Below, piece by piece: positions 1 to 6,235 of a stretch of DNA of 7,750 nucleotides. Below the pieces are notes generated by a model. It worked only from the letters and a program-made list of their open reading frames with translations. It was not told the origin of the DNA and ran no database searches. The position numbers were made by a program, and so were the translations under genes. This DNA is from an uncultured Chloroflexota bacterium (lineage in GTDB: Bacteria > Chloroflexota > Chloroflexia > Chloroflexales > Roseiflexaceae): assembly GCA_903871975.1 (NCBI GenBank), contig CAIQIY010000442.1, positions 1-7,750 of the forward strand. The letters run 5' to 3'. The first letter of the stretch is position 1, and the number at the start of each line of letters is the position of its first letter.

Positions 1-63
1 GCCGAGACGCTCGATGACCTGTTCGCGACGCTGTGTTGGCCGGCGGAGGCTGCGCCGACGTAG
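1..63 (+). CDS. C-terminal end of an upstream gene, unidentified (5' truncated)
   Basis: Frame 1 is open from the first base to a TAG at 61-63 and gives 20 residues, beginning AETLDDLF and ending PAEAAPT. The stop lies 56 nt before the ATG of the next gene, a normal distance between co-directional genes. Nothing in 20 residues identifies a family. It is called as the tail of a real gene because of its position and strand, but so short an open frame could also be chance in GC-rich DNA. Confidence 0.35.
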   Translation, partial: AETLDDLFATLCWPAEAAPT

Positions 64-119
64 GAACCAACGGTGCGTCGGCCGAGTCAGTTGCATGGGG
101 ATGATACCAGGAGGGACAC

Positions 120-1106
120 ATGCATACGCCGATGGACGCAAGTGTCGAGCAGTTGCAGCACCAAGTCGACGCACTGACCGCGATGGTCGCACACCTGAGT
201 GCCACGCTGGAGGCCTGCCGCGACGAGCTGGCCGATCTTCGGGGTCGCGTCGCCGCGACCACCAGCGCGCCCGACACCCACATGCCAGCGCGCCGCGTGG
301 CGCTCGCCAGCATGATCGGCGCGGCCGCCGGCCTGGCGCTGGCTGCGCGCCCGGTCGCCGCCAAGAACGGCGACGCGGTCCTCGCGGGTGGCTCGGTGAC
401 GTCGACGGGCGTGACGCGCATCACGACCACCGGGCAGACCGCCTTCCAGGGCACGAATAGTGCACCGACCGGAATAACCTACGGCGTCATCGGTGCTGTG
501 GCGAGCAACCAGGGCGATGGGGTGTTCGGCGAGAATACCACCACAGGATTCGGTGGCACAGGGGTCCGTGGCAGGATCCAGGCGAGCCAGGGTGTTGGCG
601 TACTGGGCGAGCATACTGGCACGAGTGGCCAGGGGGCCGGCGTGTTTGGTACCGTGCGCACGAGCGACTCCAAGGCGAGCGGCGTAGCGGGCGTTGCCAG
701 CGCTACCACCGGCGGCGCGGTTGGTGTCCGTGGCACCGCCGACGGGCCTACCGGTGCAGGTGTGCTCGGCTGGGCCCGGGCGACGTCCGGCAACACCTAT
801 GGCGTGAGCGGATGGGCCTCCAGTGGGGGTGGGTTCGGCGTCTACGGCATCAACTATGCCACCAGCGGCCAGGCATGTGGTGTCTACGGGACCACCGCCA
901 GCGCGACCGGCTACGCGCTGTACGGCCACGGCAATCTCAGGGTCACCGGCCGCTGCTATCTGGCGGTTCCGGCCTCGGCGCCGCCAGCCACCATGCTGGG
1001 TGCCGGCACGCTCTCGTTCTGGCTGGATACGAGCACGAACACGCTGAAGATCTCGGTGAAGGACGGGTCGAGTGTCACACGAACCGCGACCCTGCCGCTG
1101 ATGTAG
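120..1106 (+). CDS. Coiled-coil / Tat-like signal / GVxG-repeat surface protein, paralogue 1
   Basis: Predicted 328-aa exported or membrane-anchored repeat protein of unknown function. The start follows AGGAGGG (109-115) by 4 nt. Residues 9-44 form a coiled coil: V9, L12, V16, L19, V23, L26, L30, C33, L37, L40, V44 keep a 3-4 spacing without a break. R58-R59 then lead a hydrophobic stretch to about residue 76, with a signal-peptidase-like site near VAA (79-81). Residues 108-265 hold twelve GVxG units of 12 or 14 residues. A cap follows with LRVTGR and SFWLD motifs and an alternating polar/hydrophobic end (LKISVK). The next gene, 67 nt downstream, has the same layout, so this is a tandem duplication. 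Similar GVxG-repeat proteins with Tat-like leaders occur in Actinobacteria and Chloroflexota as hypothetical proteins (recollection of the family, not a search). The twin-arginine motif lacks the usual S/T before RR and FLK after it, so Tat export is plausible but unproven. Confidence 0.85.
   Translation: MHTPMDASVEQLQHQVDALTAMVAHLSATLEACRDELADLRGRVAATTSAPDTHMPARRVALASMIGAAAGLALAARPVAAKNGDAVLAGGSVTSTGVTRITTTGQTAFQGTNSAPTGITYGVIGAVASNQGDGVFGENTTTGFGGTGVRGRIQASQGVGVLGEHTGTSGQGAGVFGTVRTSDSKASGVAGVASATTGGAVGVRGTADGPTGAGVLGWARATSGNTYGVSGWASSGGGFGVYGINYATSGQACGVYGTTASATGYALYGHGNLRVTGRCYLAVPASAPPATMLGAGTLSFWLDTSTNTLKISVKDGSSVTRTATLPLM
441..914 (+). repeat. Twelve GVxG peptide repeats, mostly alternating 14/12 residues
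   Basis: Residues 108-265 of the first paralogue. From AFQG at 108 the unit lengths are 14, 12, 14, 12, 14, 14, 14, 12, 14, 12, 14, 12. Each unit opens G-V-x-G, or a near variant in the first unit, and many contain S/T-x-G in the middle. The one break is unit 6 (residues 174-187, opening GVFG), which has 14 residues where 12 are expected. All lengths are even, which suits beta-strands whose residues alternate inward and outward. The copies have diverged at DNA level, so this is an old protein repeat and not recent DNA amplification. Confidence 0.85.
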
Positions 1107-1173
1107 CGGCCGGTGCATGGTCGCCGCATGTCGCAGGCCAGGCCTGCCGCGCGAGGACAGAAGGAGTATCGCC

Positions 1174-2166
1174 ATGACTGCATCACTGGAGGTTCCATCG
1201 GCCGCAGCCGTTGCGTGGCCCGCGGACGTCTCGATGATCTGGCAGCGCCTGACCGAGCTGGTGGCCGAATGTGTCGCGCTGCGCGCCGAACTCACCGCCG
1301 TACACCAGCGCGTCGCCGTGCTCGAGGCTGCGAACGAGCAGCTGCGCGAGGCAAGCGCCGCCACATCGGTCGATGTCGTCGACGACCGCCGGCAGCCAGC
1401 CGATCCAGCGCGCCGCAGCGCCATCGCCGGCATCATCGGCCTCGCCGCCGGCATGGCGCTGATGCCGCAGATCGCCGGCGCTGCCAGCGGCGATCCGGTC
1501 AAGGCCGGCAACTCGAACACCTGCAACGGCACGACGCGGATCACGACGTCGTCGGGCACTGGCCTGCATGGCAAGACGACAGTCACCGGCGGGGCCGCGT
1601 ACGGCATCCACGGCGAGAGTCTCAGCGCCAATGGCGCCGGTGTGTACGGGGTCAACATGAGCACCGGCACGGGCGCGATCGGGATCATCGGTCAGTCGAT
1701 CTCCACGACCGGGGTGGGCGTGTACGGTGTCAACAGCATCACCGCGGGCGTGACGATCGGCGTGCGCGGTCGCACCAACAGCCCGAATGGCACGAGCGTC
1801 AAGGGCGAGGCGTTCGCCACCCAGGGCAGCGCGACGGGCGTCAGCGGCGAATCGATGGCCCCGGGCGGCTACGGCGTGTTCGGGTACGCCAAGGCGAACA
1901 GCGGCGTGAACTACGGTGTGTACGGCCAGACGCTTTCGCCGGACGGCTGGGCTGTGCACGCCCAGGGCCGGCTGCGTGTCACCGGCCGGTCGTTTCTGCA
2001 TGCACCGAACACACCGCCACAGCTAGGCCCGTTGCCCAACAGCACCATCTCGTTCTGGCACGATCCGGCGGCGAGCAGCGGTGCACCCAACGGGTTGCTG
2101 GTTGTGCAGGTCAAGACCAGCGCTGGCACGGTCCGGCGGGCGAACATCGCCCTGTCACTTGCGTGA
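1174..2166 (+). CDS. Coiled-coil / Tat-like signal / GVxG-repeat surface protein, paralogue 2
   Basis: A 330-aa paralogue of the preceding protein, function unknown. ATG 1174 is chosen because AAGGAG (1161-1166) sits 7 nt upstream; the frame stays open to a start-like codon at 1117, but that one lacks a comparable site. The coiled coil covers residues 19-57 with V19, I22, L26, L29, C33, L36, L40, V43, V47, L50, N54, L57 in unbroken 3-4 spacing. R80-R81 precede a hydrophobic segment ending at an AxA-type site near A101-A104. From the RR to the TRITT motif the two paralogues align without gaps. Residues 130-259 are ten GVxG units, followed by the shared LRVTGR / ISFWHD cap with a slightly longer loop (ASSGAPNG). 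The N-terminal coiled coils are less alike in residues than the parts after RR, although both keep the heptad. Likely co-transcribed with paralogue 1. Confidence 0.85.
   Translation: MTASLEVPSAAAVAWPADVSMIWQRLTELVAECVALRAELTAVHQRVAVLEAANEQLREASAATSVDVVDDRRQPADPARRSAIAGIIGLAAGMALMPQIAGAASGDPVKAGNSNTCNGTTRITTSSGTGLHGKTTVTGGAAYGIHGESLSANGAGVYGVNMSTGTGAIGIIGQSISTTGVGVYGVNSITAGVTIGVRGRTNSPNGTSVKGEAFATQGSATGVSGESMAPGGYGVFGYAKANSGVNYGVYGQTLSPDGWAVHAQGRLRVTGRSFLHAPNTPPQLGPLPNSTISFWHDPAASSGAPNGLLVVQVKTSAGTVRRANIALSLA
1561..1950 (+). repeat. Five perfect 26-residue (14+12) GVxG super-repeats
   Basis: Residues 130-259 of the second paralogue divide with no remainder into units of 14, 12, 14, 12, 14, 12, 14, 12, 14, 12, opening GLHG, GIHG, GVYG, GIIG, GVYG, GVRG, SVKG, GVSG, GVFG, GVYG. 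This makes five 26-residue (78-bp) super-repeats. The 12-residue units often carry S/P-x-G in the middle (SANG, SPNG, APGG, SPDG). The regular length with varied sequence points to a structural repeat such as a beta-solenoid or a trimeric beta-fibre. Confidence 0.87.
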
Positions 2167-2313
2167 TGCCGGCCGCGACGGCAATGCTGCTGGCGCACGG
2201 GTTCGCAGTGCAGCCCGGCGGAAGGCGCCGCCATGGGGCTGATCACCCATCGGGGGCCCATGTCGCGCGCCATGGTATGGTGGGGCTGTACTCGCCGCAC
2301 GAAAGGGAGCCAC

Positions 2314-4119
2314 ATGGCAGACATCAGTGATGGATTCACTTGGCGCGACCTGAACCACAATGGACGCCTCGACCCATACGAGGACCCGCGCCGGCCGATC
2401 GACGAGCGTATCAGCGACCTGCTGGCGCAGATGACCCTCGAAGAAAAAGCCGGGCTGATGTTTCACACGATGATCGGCATGAATCCCGATGGCAGCCTGA
2501 GCGAAGACGGTGGCCAGTTTGGTGGCGCGCCCACCAGCACGATGGTACGCGAGCAGCACATCAGGCACTTCAATGTGCTGTTCACCGCGCCGCCGCGCCA
2601 GATGGCCGAGTGGCACAACCGGTTGCAACACCTCGCACAGCAGACGCGCCTCGGCATTCCGGTGACGATCTCGAGTGATCCACGCCACGCCTTCACGGCC
2701 AACCCGGCAGTCAGTTTCATGGCGGGTTCGTTTTCGCAATGGCCCGAGCCGCTCGGGCTGGCGGCGATCGACGATCCGGCGCTGGTCGAGGCCTTTGCCG
2801 ACATCGCACGCCGCGAGTATCTGGCAGTCGGCATCCGCGTCGCGCTGCATCCACAAGTCGATCTGGCGACCGAGCCGCGCTGGCCGCGCATCAACGGCAC
2901 CTTCGGCGAGGATGCCGAGCGCACCGGCCGGTTGGCGGCAGCCTACGTGCGCGGCTTTCAGGGTGCCACGCTGGGGCCACACAGCGTCGCCTGCATGGTG
3001 AAACACTTCCCCGGTGGCGGGCCACAGCTCGACGGCCACGATCCGCACTTCGCGTGGGGCCGCGAGCAAGTCTATCCTGGCGGGCAATTCGAGTACCACC
3101 TGCGCCCATTCGCCGCAGTGTTGGCCGCTGGTGCCGCCCAGATCATGCCGTACTACGGCATGCCGATCGGGCTCGACTACCCCGAGGTTGGCTTCGGCTT
3201 CAACAAGCCCGTCATCACCGGGCTGCTGCGCGAACGCCTCGGTTTCGACGGCGTCGTCTGCAGCGACTGGGGCCTGCTGACCGACCGCGAGATCATGGGC
3301 GAGACGCTGCCGGCAGCGAGCTGGGGTGTCGAGCAGTTGAGCCGACGCGAGAAGATCGCGCTGGCGCTCGACGCTGGCATCGACCAGTTTGGTGGCGAAG
3401 CCTGCCCCGAGGACCTCGTCGCACTCGTCCGCAGCGGTGATGTCGCCGAGACGCGGCTCGATGTGTCGGTGCGCCGCCTGTTGCGCGACATGTTTCGCCT
3501 GGGGTTGTTCGATGCACCGCTGGTCGATCCCGCGAACGCCGAGGCCACCGTCGGCGCTGCCGAGTTTCGTGCCGCCGGCGCCGCCGCCCAGCGTGCAGCG
3601 TTCGTCCTGTTGAAGGACGATGCCCGGCGATTGCCGCTGCGTGGGCGACCGCGCCTGTACCTCGAAGGGGTTGATCCGGTGCTGGCGCGGGCCGATGCCG
3701 AGATCGTGACCGATCCGGCCGAGGCCGACCTGGCGCTCATCCGGCTGCAGACGCCACATCAGCCAGCACCCGGCGGGCCGGCGTTCTTCGCGAGCCTGTT
3801 CCGCGGCGGTGATCTGGACATCAAGGAGCCGGAGCGCAGCAGGATCCTGGCGTTGCTGGCGCGCTGCCCCACGATCGTCGACATCGCACTGGAACGCCCG
3901 GCAGTGATCCCCGAGATTGCGGCCGGCTGTGCGGTCTTGCTGGCGAATTTCGGCGCCAGCGATGCGGCGTTGCTCGACATCGTGTTCGGCCGGGCGACGC
4001 CGCGGGGCACGCTGCCGTTCGAGCTGCCGTCGTCGATGGCGGCGGTGCGGCAGCAGCACAGCGACGTCCCCCATGACTCGGTTGATCCACTGTTCCCATA
4101 TGCAGCCGGGCTGCGCTGA
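2314..4119 (+). CDS. Glycoside hydrolase family 3, beta-glucosidase-like, two-domain
   Basis: A 601-aa enzyme predicted to release terminal beta-linked sugars from glycosides by the retaining mechanism of GH3. Start ATG 2314 follows AGGGAG (2304-2309) by 4 nt. An alternative in-frame ATG at 2233 also has a purine-rich site, but would add 27 residues that look unlike either the family or a signal peptide. Residues 12-23 (DLNHNGRLDPYE) fit an EF-hand loop, then the family motif MTLEEKAGLM. The barrel domain shows INGTFGED (193-200), the KHFPGGG substrate-binding motif (K230, H231) and the nucleophile D318 in CSDWG. The second domain (about 430-601) has DLDIKEPE (500-507), with E505 or E507 as a possible acid/base, and PAVIPEI and LPFELPSS near the end. 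No Fn3 domain and no signal peptide are seen, so it is probably cytoplasmic and acts on imported oligosaccharides or glycosides. Exact substrate unknown. The next gene starts 24 nt downstream. Confidence 0.93.
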   Translation: MADISDGFTWRDLNHNGRLDPYEDPRRPIDERISDLLAQMTLEEKAGLMFHTMIGMNPDGSLSEDGGQFGGAPTSTMVREQHIRHFNVLFTAPPRQMAEWHNRLQHLAQQTRLGIPVTISSDPRHAFTANPAVSFMAGSFSQWPEPLGLAAIDDPALVEAFADIARREYLAVGIRVALHPQVDLATEPRWPRINGTFGEDAERTGRLAAAYVRGFQGATLGPHSVACMVKHFPGGGPQLDGHDPHFAWGREQVYPGGQFEYHLRPFAAVLAAGAAQIMPYYGMPIGLDYPEVGFGFNKPVITGLLRERLGFDGVVCSDWGLLTDREIMGETLPAASWGVEQLSRREKIALALDAGIDQFGGEACPEDLVALVRSGDVAETRLDVSVRRLLRDMFRLGLFDAPLVDPANAEATVGAAEFRAAGAAAQRAAFVLLKDDARRLPLRGRPRLYLEGVDPVLARADAEIVTDPAEADLALIRLQTPHQPAPGGPAFFASLFRGGDLDIKEPERSRILALLARCPTIVDIALERPAVIPEIAAGCAVLLANFGASDAALLDIVFGRATPRGTLPFELPSSMAAVRQQHSDVPHDSVDPLFPYAAGLR

Positions 4120-4143
4120 TGCCGGGCAGCGAGGAGGCATGCG

Positions 4144-4623
4144 ATGAATGCGGCGGCGTTTCGACAGGTGTTCGACTATCATCTGCGGGCCAATGCCATG
4201 GTGTGGCAGCTGTGTGATGCACTGGACGATGCCCGGTTCGATCAGCGGGACGATTATGGCCATGGCTCGATCCGGGCCGAATGGATGCATCTGATCGACA
4301 CCGACCTGGTCTGGTTCAGCGCGTTGCAGCAACGCAGCGCCGCCGTCCCGCCGGCACCCACTGCATCTCGCGCCGAGCTCCGCCAGTGGCACGACACAAT
4401 CGTGGCCAACGTGCGCGCATGGCTGGCGGTGCTCGATGATGCGGACCTGTTCCGGCAGCCGATTCGCGAGCCAGCCGAAGATCGCAGCTTGTTCGTGTGG
4501 CAGGTCCTGATCCACGTCATCAACCACGGTACCGATCATCGGGCGCACCTGTTGCACCGGCTGCACGACCTGGGCGTAGCGACGCCGCCGCAGGATTTCA
4601 TCTTCGACCTCGCCGAGCATTGA
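4144..4623 (+). CDS. DinB/YfiT-like putative metalloprotein
   Basis: A 159-aa protein of the DinB/YfiT four-helix-bundle superfamily. GAGGAGG (4131-4137) lies 6 nt before the ATG. A nearer ATG at 4139 is out of frame. The expected three-His metal site is present: H49 in WMHLIDTD, and H128 and H132 in HVINHGTDHRAH, the signature of the family. Length is typical (about 150-170 aa). Members bind a divalent metal, and some act as thiol-dependent transferases (bacillithiol or mycothiol partners), but most have no known reaction. The 24-nt gap to the GH3 gene suggests one transcript. Nothing in the sequence shows a link to sugar metabolism, and no substrate can be assigned. Confidence 0.88.
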   Translation: MNAAAFRQVFDYHLRANAMVWQLCDALDDARFDQRDDYGHGSIRAEWMHLIDTDLVWFSALQQRSAAVPPAPTASRAELRQWHDTIVANVRAWLAVLDDADLFRQPIREPAEDRSLFVWQVLIHVINHGTDHRAHLLHRLHDLGVATPPQDFIFDLAEH

Positions 4624-4652
4624 TGCGACCGGTGCAGCGCGCTTGGGGTGCG

Positions 4653-4682
4653 TTGACGCCACACGCCTGCCGCACGTATACT
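4653..4682 (+). promoter_or_regulatory. Sigma-70-type promoter for the ThuA-family gene
   Basis: TTGACG (4653-4658) and TATACT (4677-4682) are separated by 18 nt; each differs from consensus at one position. Transcription would start near 4689, leaving a leader of about 35 nt that contains the GAGGA ribosome site of the gene at 4725. It lies in the 101-nt gap after the DinB-like gene, so the ThuA-family gene can be expressed separately from GH3-DinB. It is the only clear promoter seen in the window. Confidence 0.6.
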
Positions 4683-4724
4683 CTGGACATACAGCCCCTG
4701 GAACGCATGACAGCGAGGATATCC

Positions 4725-5447
4725 ATGAGCACCATCCGCGTCACCATCTGGAACGAGTTTCGCCACGAGCAGCACGCCGACCACCCGGCGAGCACGTTGT
4801 ATCCCAACGGCATTCACGGCGCGATTGCCGACGGGCTCATCCCCGAGGGCTTTGCCGTCGGCACCGCGACGCTCGACGAGCCGGAGCACGGCCTGTCGAG
4901 CGAGGTGCTGGCGAACACCGATGTCTTGATCTGGTGGGGCCACATGGCCCACCACGAAGTCAGCGACGTGATCGTCGACCGGGTGCAGCGGCGGGTCCAC
5001 GAGGGCATGGGCCTGATCGTGCTGCACTCCGGCCACTTCTCCAAGATCTTCCGCCGTTTGATGGGCACCACCTGCGATCTGAAGTGGCGCGAAGCCGACG
5101 ACATCGAGCGCGTCTGGGTCGTCGAGCCGGGCCACGCCATCGCCGCCGGCTTGCCGGAGTACTTCGAATTGCCCGAGGAGATGTACGGCGAGCGCTTCGA
5201 CATTCCGGCGCCCGAGAACCTGATCTTCGTGAGCTGGTTCACCGGCGGCGAGGTCTTCCGCAGCGGCGCGTGCTACACGCGTGGTCTCGGCAAGGTGTTC
5301 TACTTCCGCCCGGGGCACGAGTCGTATCCCACGTATTTCGATGCGAACGTGCGGCGCGTGATCGCCAACGCGGTACGCTGGGCGGCGCCATCACATGGCC
5401 CGCGGCCGGTATTCGGCAACGCACGGCCGCTCGAGCCACGCGCCTGA
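4725..5447 (+). CDS. thuA: ThuA-family (trehalose utilisation) protein
   Basis: A 240-aa cytoplasmic protein of the ThuA family, a class I glutamine-amidotransferase-like fold. ATG 4725 is preferred because GAGGA (4715-4719) precedes it by 5 nt and it starts at the conserved IRVTIWNE strand; an in-frame ATG at 4707 would add six residues. Family signatures: WNEFRHE (9-15), YPNGIH (26-31), ATLDEPEHGL (48-57), WWGHMAHH (70-77), LHSGHFSK (100-107), LMGTTC (112-117), GGEVFRSG in the latter part and GHESYP (197-202). In rhizobia ThuA works with ThuB, a Gfo/Idh/MocA dehydrogenase, in oxidative use of trehalose and related disaccharides. Here a Gfo/Idh/MocA gene lies on the opposite strand nearby with an HD gene between. 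The family is certain; the trehalose role is inferred by analogy, and another 3-keto-sugar or glycoside substrate is equally possible. Confidence 0.9.
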   Translation: MSTIRVTIWNEFRHEQHADHPASTLYPNGIHGAIADGLIPEGFAVGTATLDEPEHGLSSEVLANTDVLIWWGHMAHHEVSDVIVDRVQRRVHEGMGLIVLHSGHFSKIFRRLMGTTCDLKWREADDIERVWVVEPGHAIAAGLPEYFELPEEMYGERFDIPAPENLIFVSWFTGGEVFRSGACYTRGLGKVFYFRPGHESYPTYFDANVRRVIANAVRWAAPSHGPRPVFGNARPLEPRA

Positions 5448-5456
5448 TCAGCGCTG

Positions 5457-5490
5457 GGGTGCCACGCCGTCACGCGATCGCGTGGCACCC
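5457..5490. terminator. Hairpin between convergent genes, possible bidirectional terminator
   Basis: GGGTGCCACGC (5457-5467) is the exact inverse complement of GCGTGGCACCC (5480-5490), an 11-bp perfect stem with a 12-nt loop. It fills most of the 50-nt gap between the stops of the convergent ThuA-family and HD genes. No T-tract follows on either strand, so an intrinsic terminator is not fully supported. A second, overlapping perfect palindrome (CACGCGATCGCGTG, 5471-5484) would compete with the large stem. Confidence 0.6.
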
Positions 5491-5497
5491 ACATCCG

Positions 5498-6235
5498 TCA
5501 GAGCAGTTGCACCCCGTTGATCACCAGGCTGAAGCGGCAGCCGAGGTACTCGGCCGCCCGTCGACACATCAGCATACGCGACAGGAAGATCTCGAAATAG
5601 TCCATCACCGACGCGATTGCACTGTCGATCGTCAGCGTCAGCGCCAGGGTATGCGCCTGGTGATCGACATGCAGCACCGAGCGCGTGGTGGCGTGGTTCA
5701 CCCGATCATGGATGTCGAATCTCGCGGGATCGGGGTTGTGCACGCGCGAACGATGGACATCGGCCTTGTCGGCGAGGATGAGCGCTGCTGCCACCGGGCT
5801 GATCGCATGGCCGCGCTCTTCCTCGTGGTTGCCGATCGCACCCATGATCGTCACCGTCTCGTCGATCGGCATGCCGAGGGCGAACAATACGTCGTGGGCG
5901 AGCAGCGCGCCGATCTGGCCATGATTCTGGCGATTGACCAGGTTGCCGACATCGTGGAGCAATCCAGCGATCGCGACGAGTTCGCATTGCCGCGGCGCAT
6001 ACCCCAGCTGCCGCAGCAACTCGGCAGCACTGCGGGCAACGACGGTCGCATGACGCTGGCCATGCTCGGTGTAGCCGATCTGGCGCAGGCTATCGTTGGC
6101 CACTCGCACGTATGCCTGCACCCGCGGATGCTGCCAGACCTGCTCGGGCGTCACCCGGTCCGCTGCGCGATCATCGACGACGCCATCGGCGGGCAGATCG
6201 GCGACGACACTCAACCGCTGGTCATCGTGGCGCAT
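5498..6235 (-). CDS. HD-domain phosphohydrolase family protein
   Basis: A 245-aa predicted metal-dependent phosphohydrolase. Its ATG lies inside the end of the oxidoreductase gene (14-nt overlap, 6222-6235). AGGAG, read on this strand at 6247-6243, is 7 nt upstream. HD-type metal ligands are visible: H62 (HGQRH), H94-D95 (LLHDVGN), H105 (NHGQIG), H137 (GNHEEE) and D156 (ADKADVHRSR). The C-terminal part (about 175-245: DRVNHA, DYFEIFLSRM, CRRAAEYLG, FSLVINGVQLL) resembles a domain that follows the HD core in a family of uncharacterised HD proteins (from memory of the family). Its substrate, whether nucleotide, signalling molecule or sugar phosphate, cannot be inferred. Translational coupling to the Gfo/Idh enzyme suggests matched expression. 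The gene ends 50 nt from the convergent ThuA-family gene. Confidence 0.88.
   Translation of the reverse strand: MRHDDQRLSVVADLPADGVVDDRAADRVTPEQVWQHPRVQAYVRVANDSLRQIGYTEHGQRHATVVARSAAELLRQLGYAPRQCELVAIAGLLHDVGNLVNRQNHGQIGALLAHDVLFALGMPIDETVTIMGAIGNHEEERGHAISPVAAALILADKADVHRSRVHNPDPARFDIHDRVNHATTRSVLHVDHQAHTLALTLTIDSAIASVMDYFEIFLSRMLMCRRAAEYLGCRFSLVINGVQLL

Noticed and set aside
87..1688. A 533-codon open frame on the - strand across the repeat proteins
   Set aside because: It is antisense to two genes with good ribosome sites and clear architecture; its Pro/Arg/Ala-rich product has no recognisable motif and is a by-product of codon bias in GC-rich DNA.
2217..2232. Small hairpin GGCGG/CCGCC after the second repeat gene, as a terminator
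   Set aside because: Only 5 bp with a 6-nt loop and no T-tract; expected often by chance in GC-rich DNA.
2233..2313. Upstream ATG at 2233 as the GH3 start, adding 27 residues
   Set aside because: A purine-rich site does precede it, but the added segment has no signal-peptide pattern, and the ATG at 2314 has a ribosome site and begins just before the conserved N-terminal motif.
2155..4662. An 835-codon open frame on the - strand opposite the GH3 and DinB-like genes
   Set aside because: Both + strand genes have intact family motifs. The antisense product is Arg/Gln/Ala-rich low-complexity sequence that spans a gene boundary, typical of a shadow frame.
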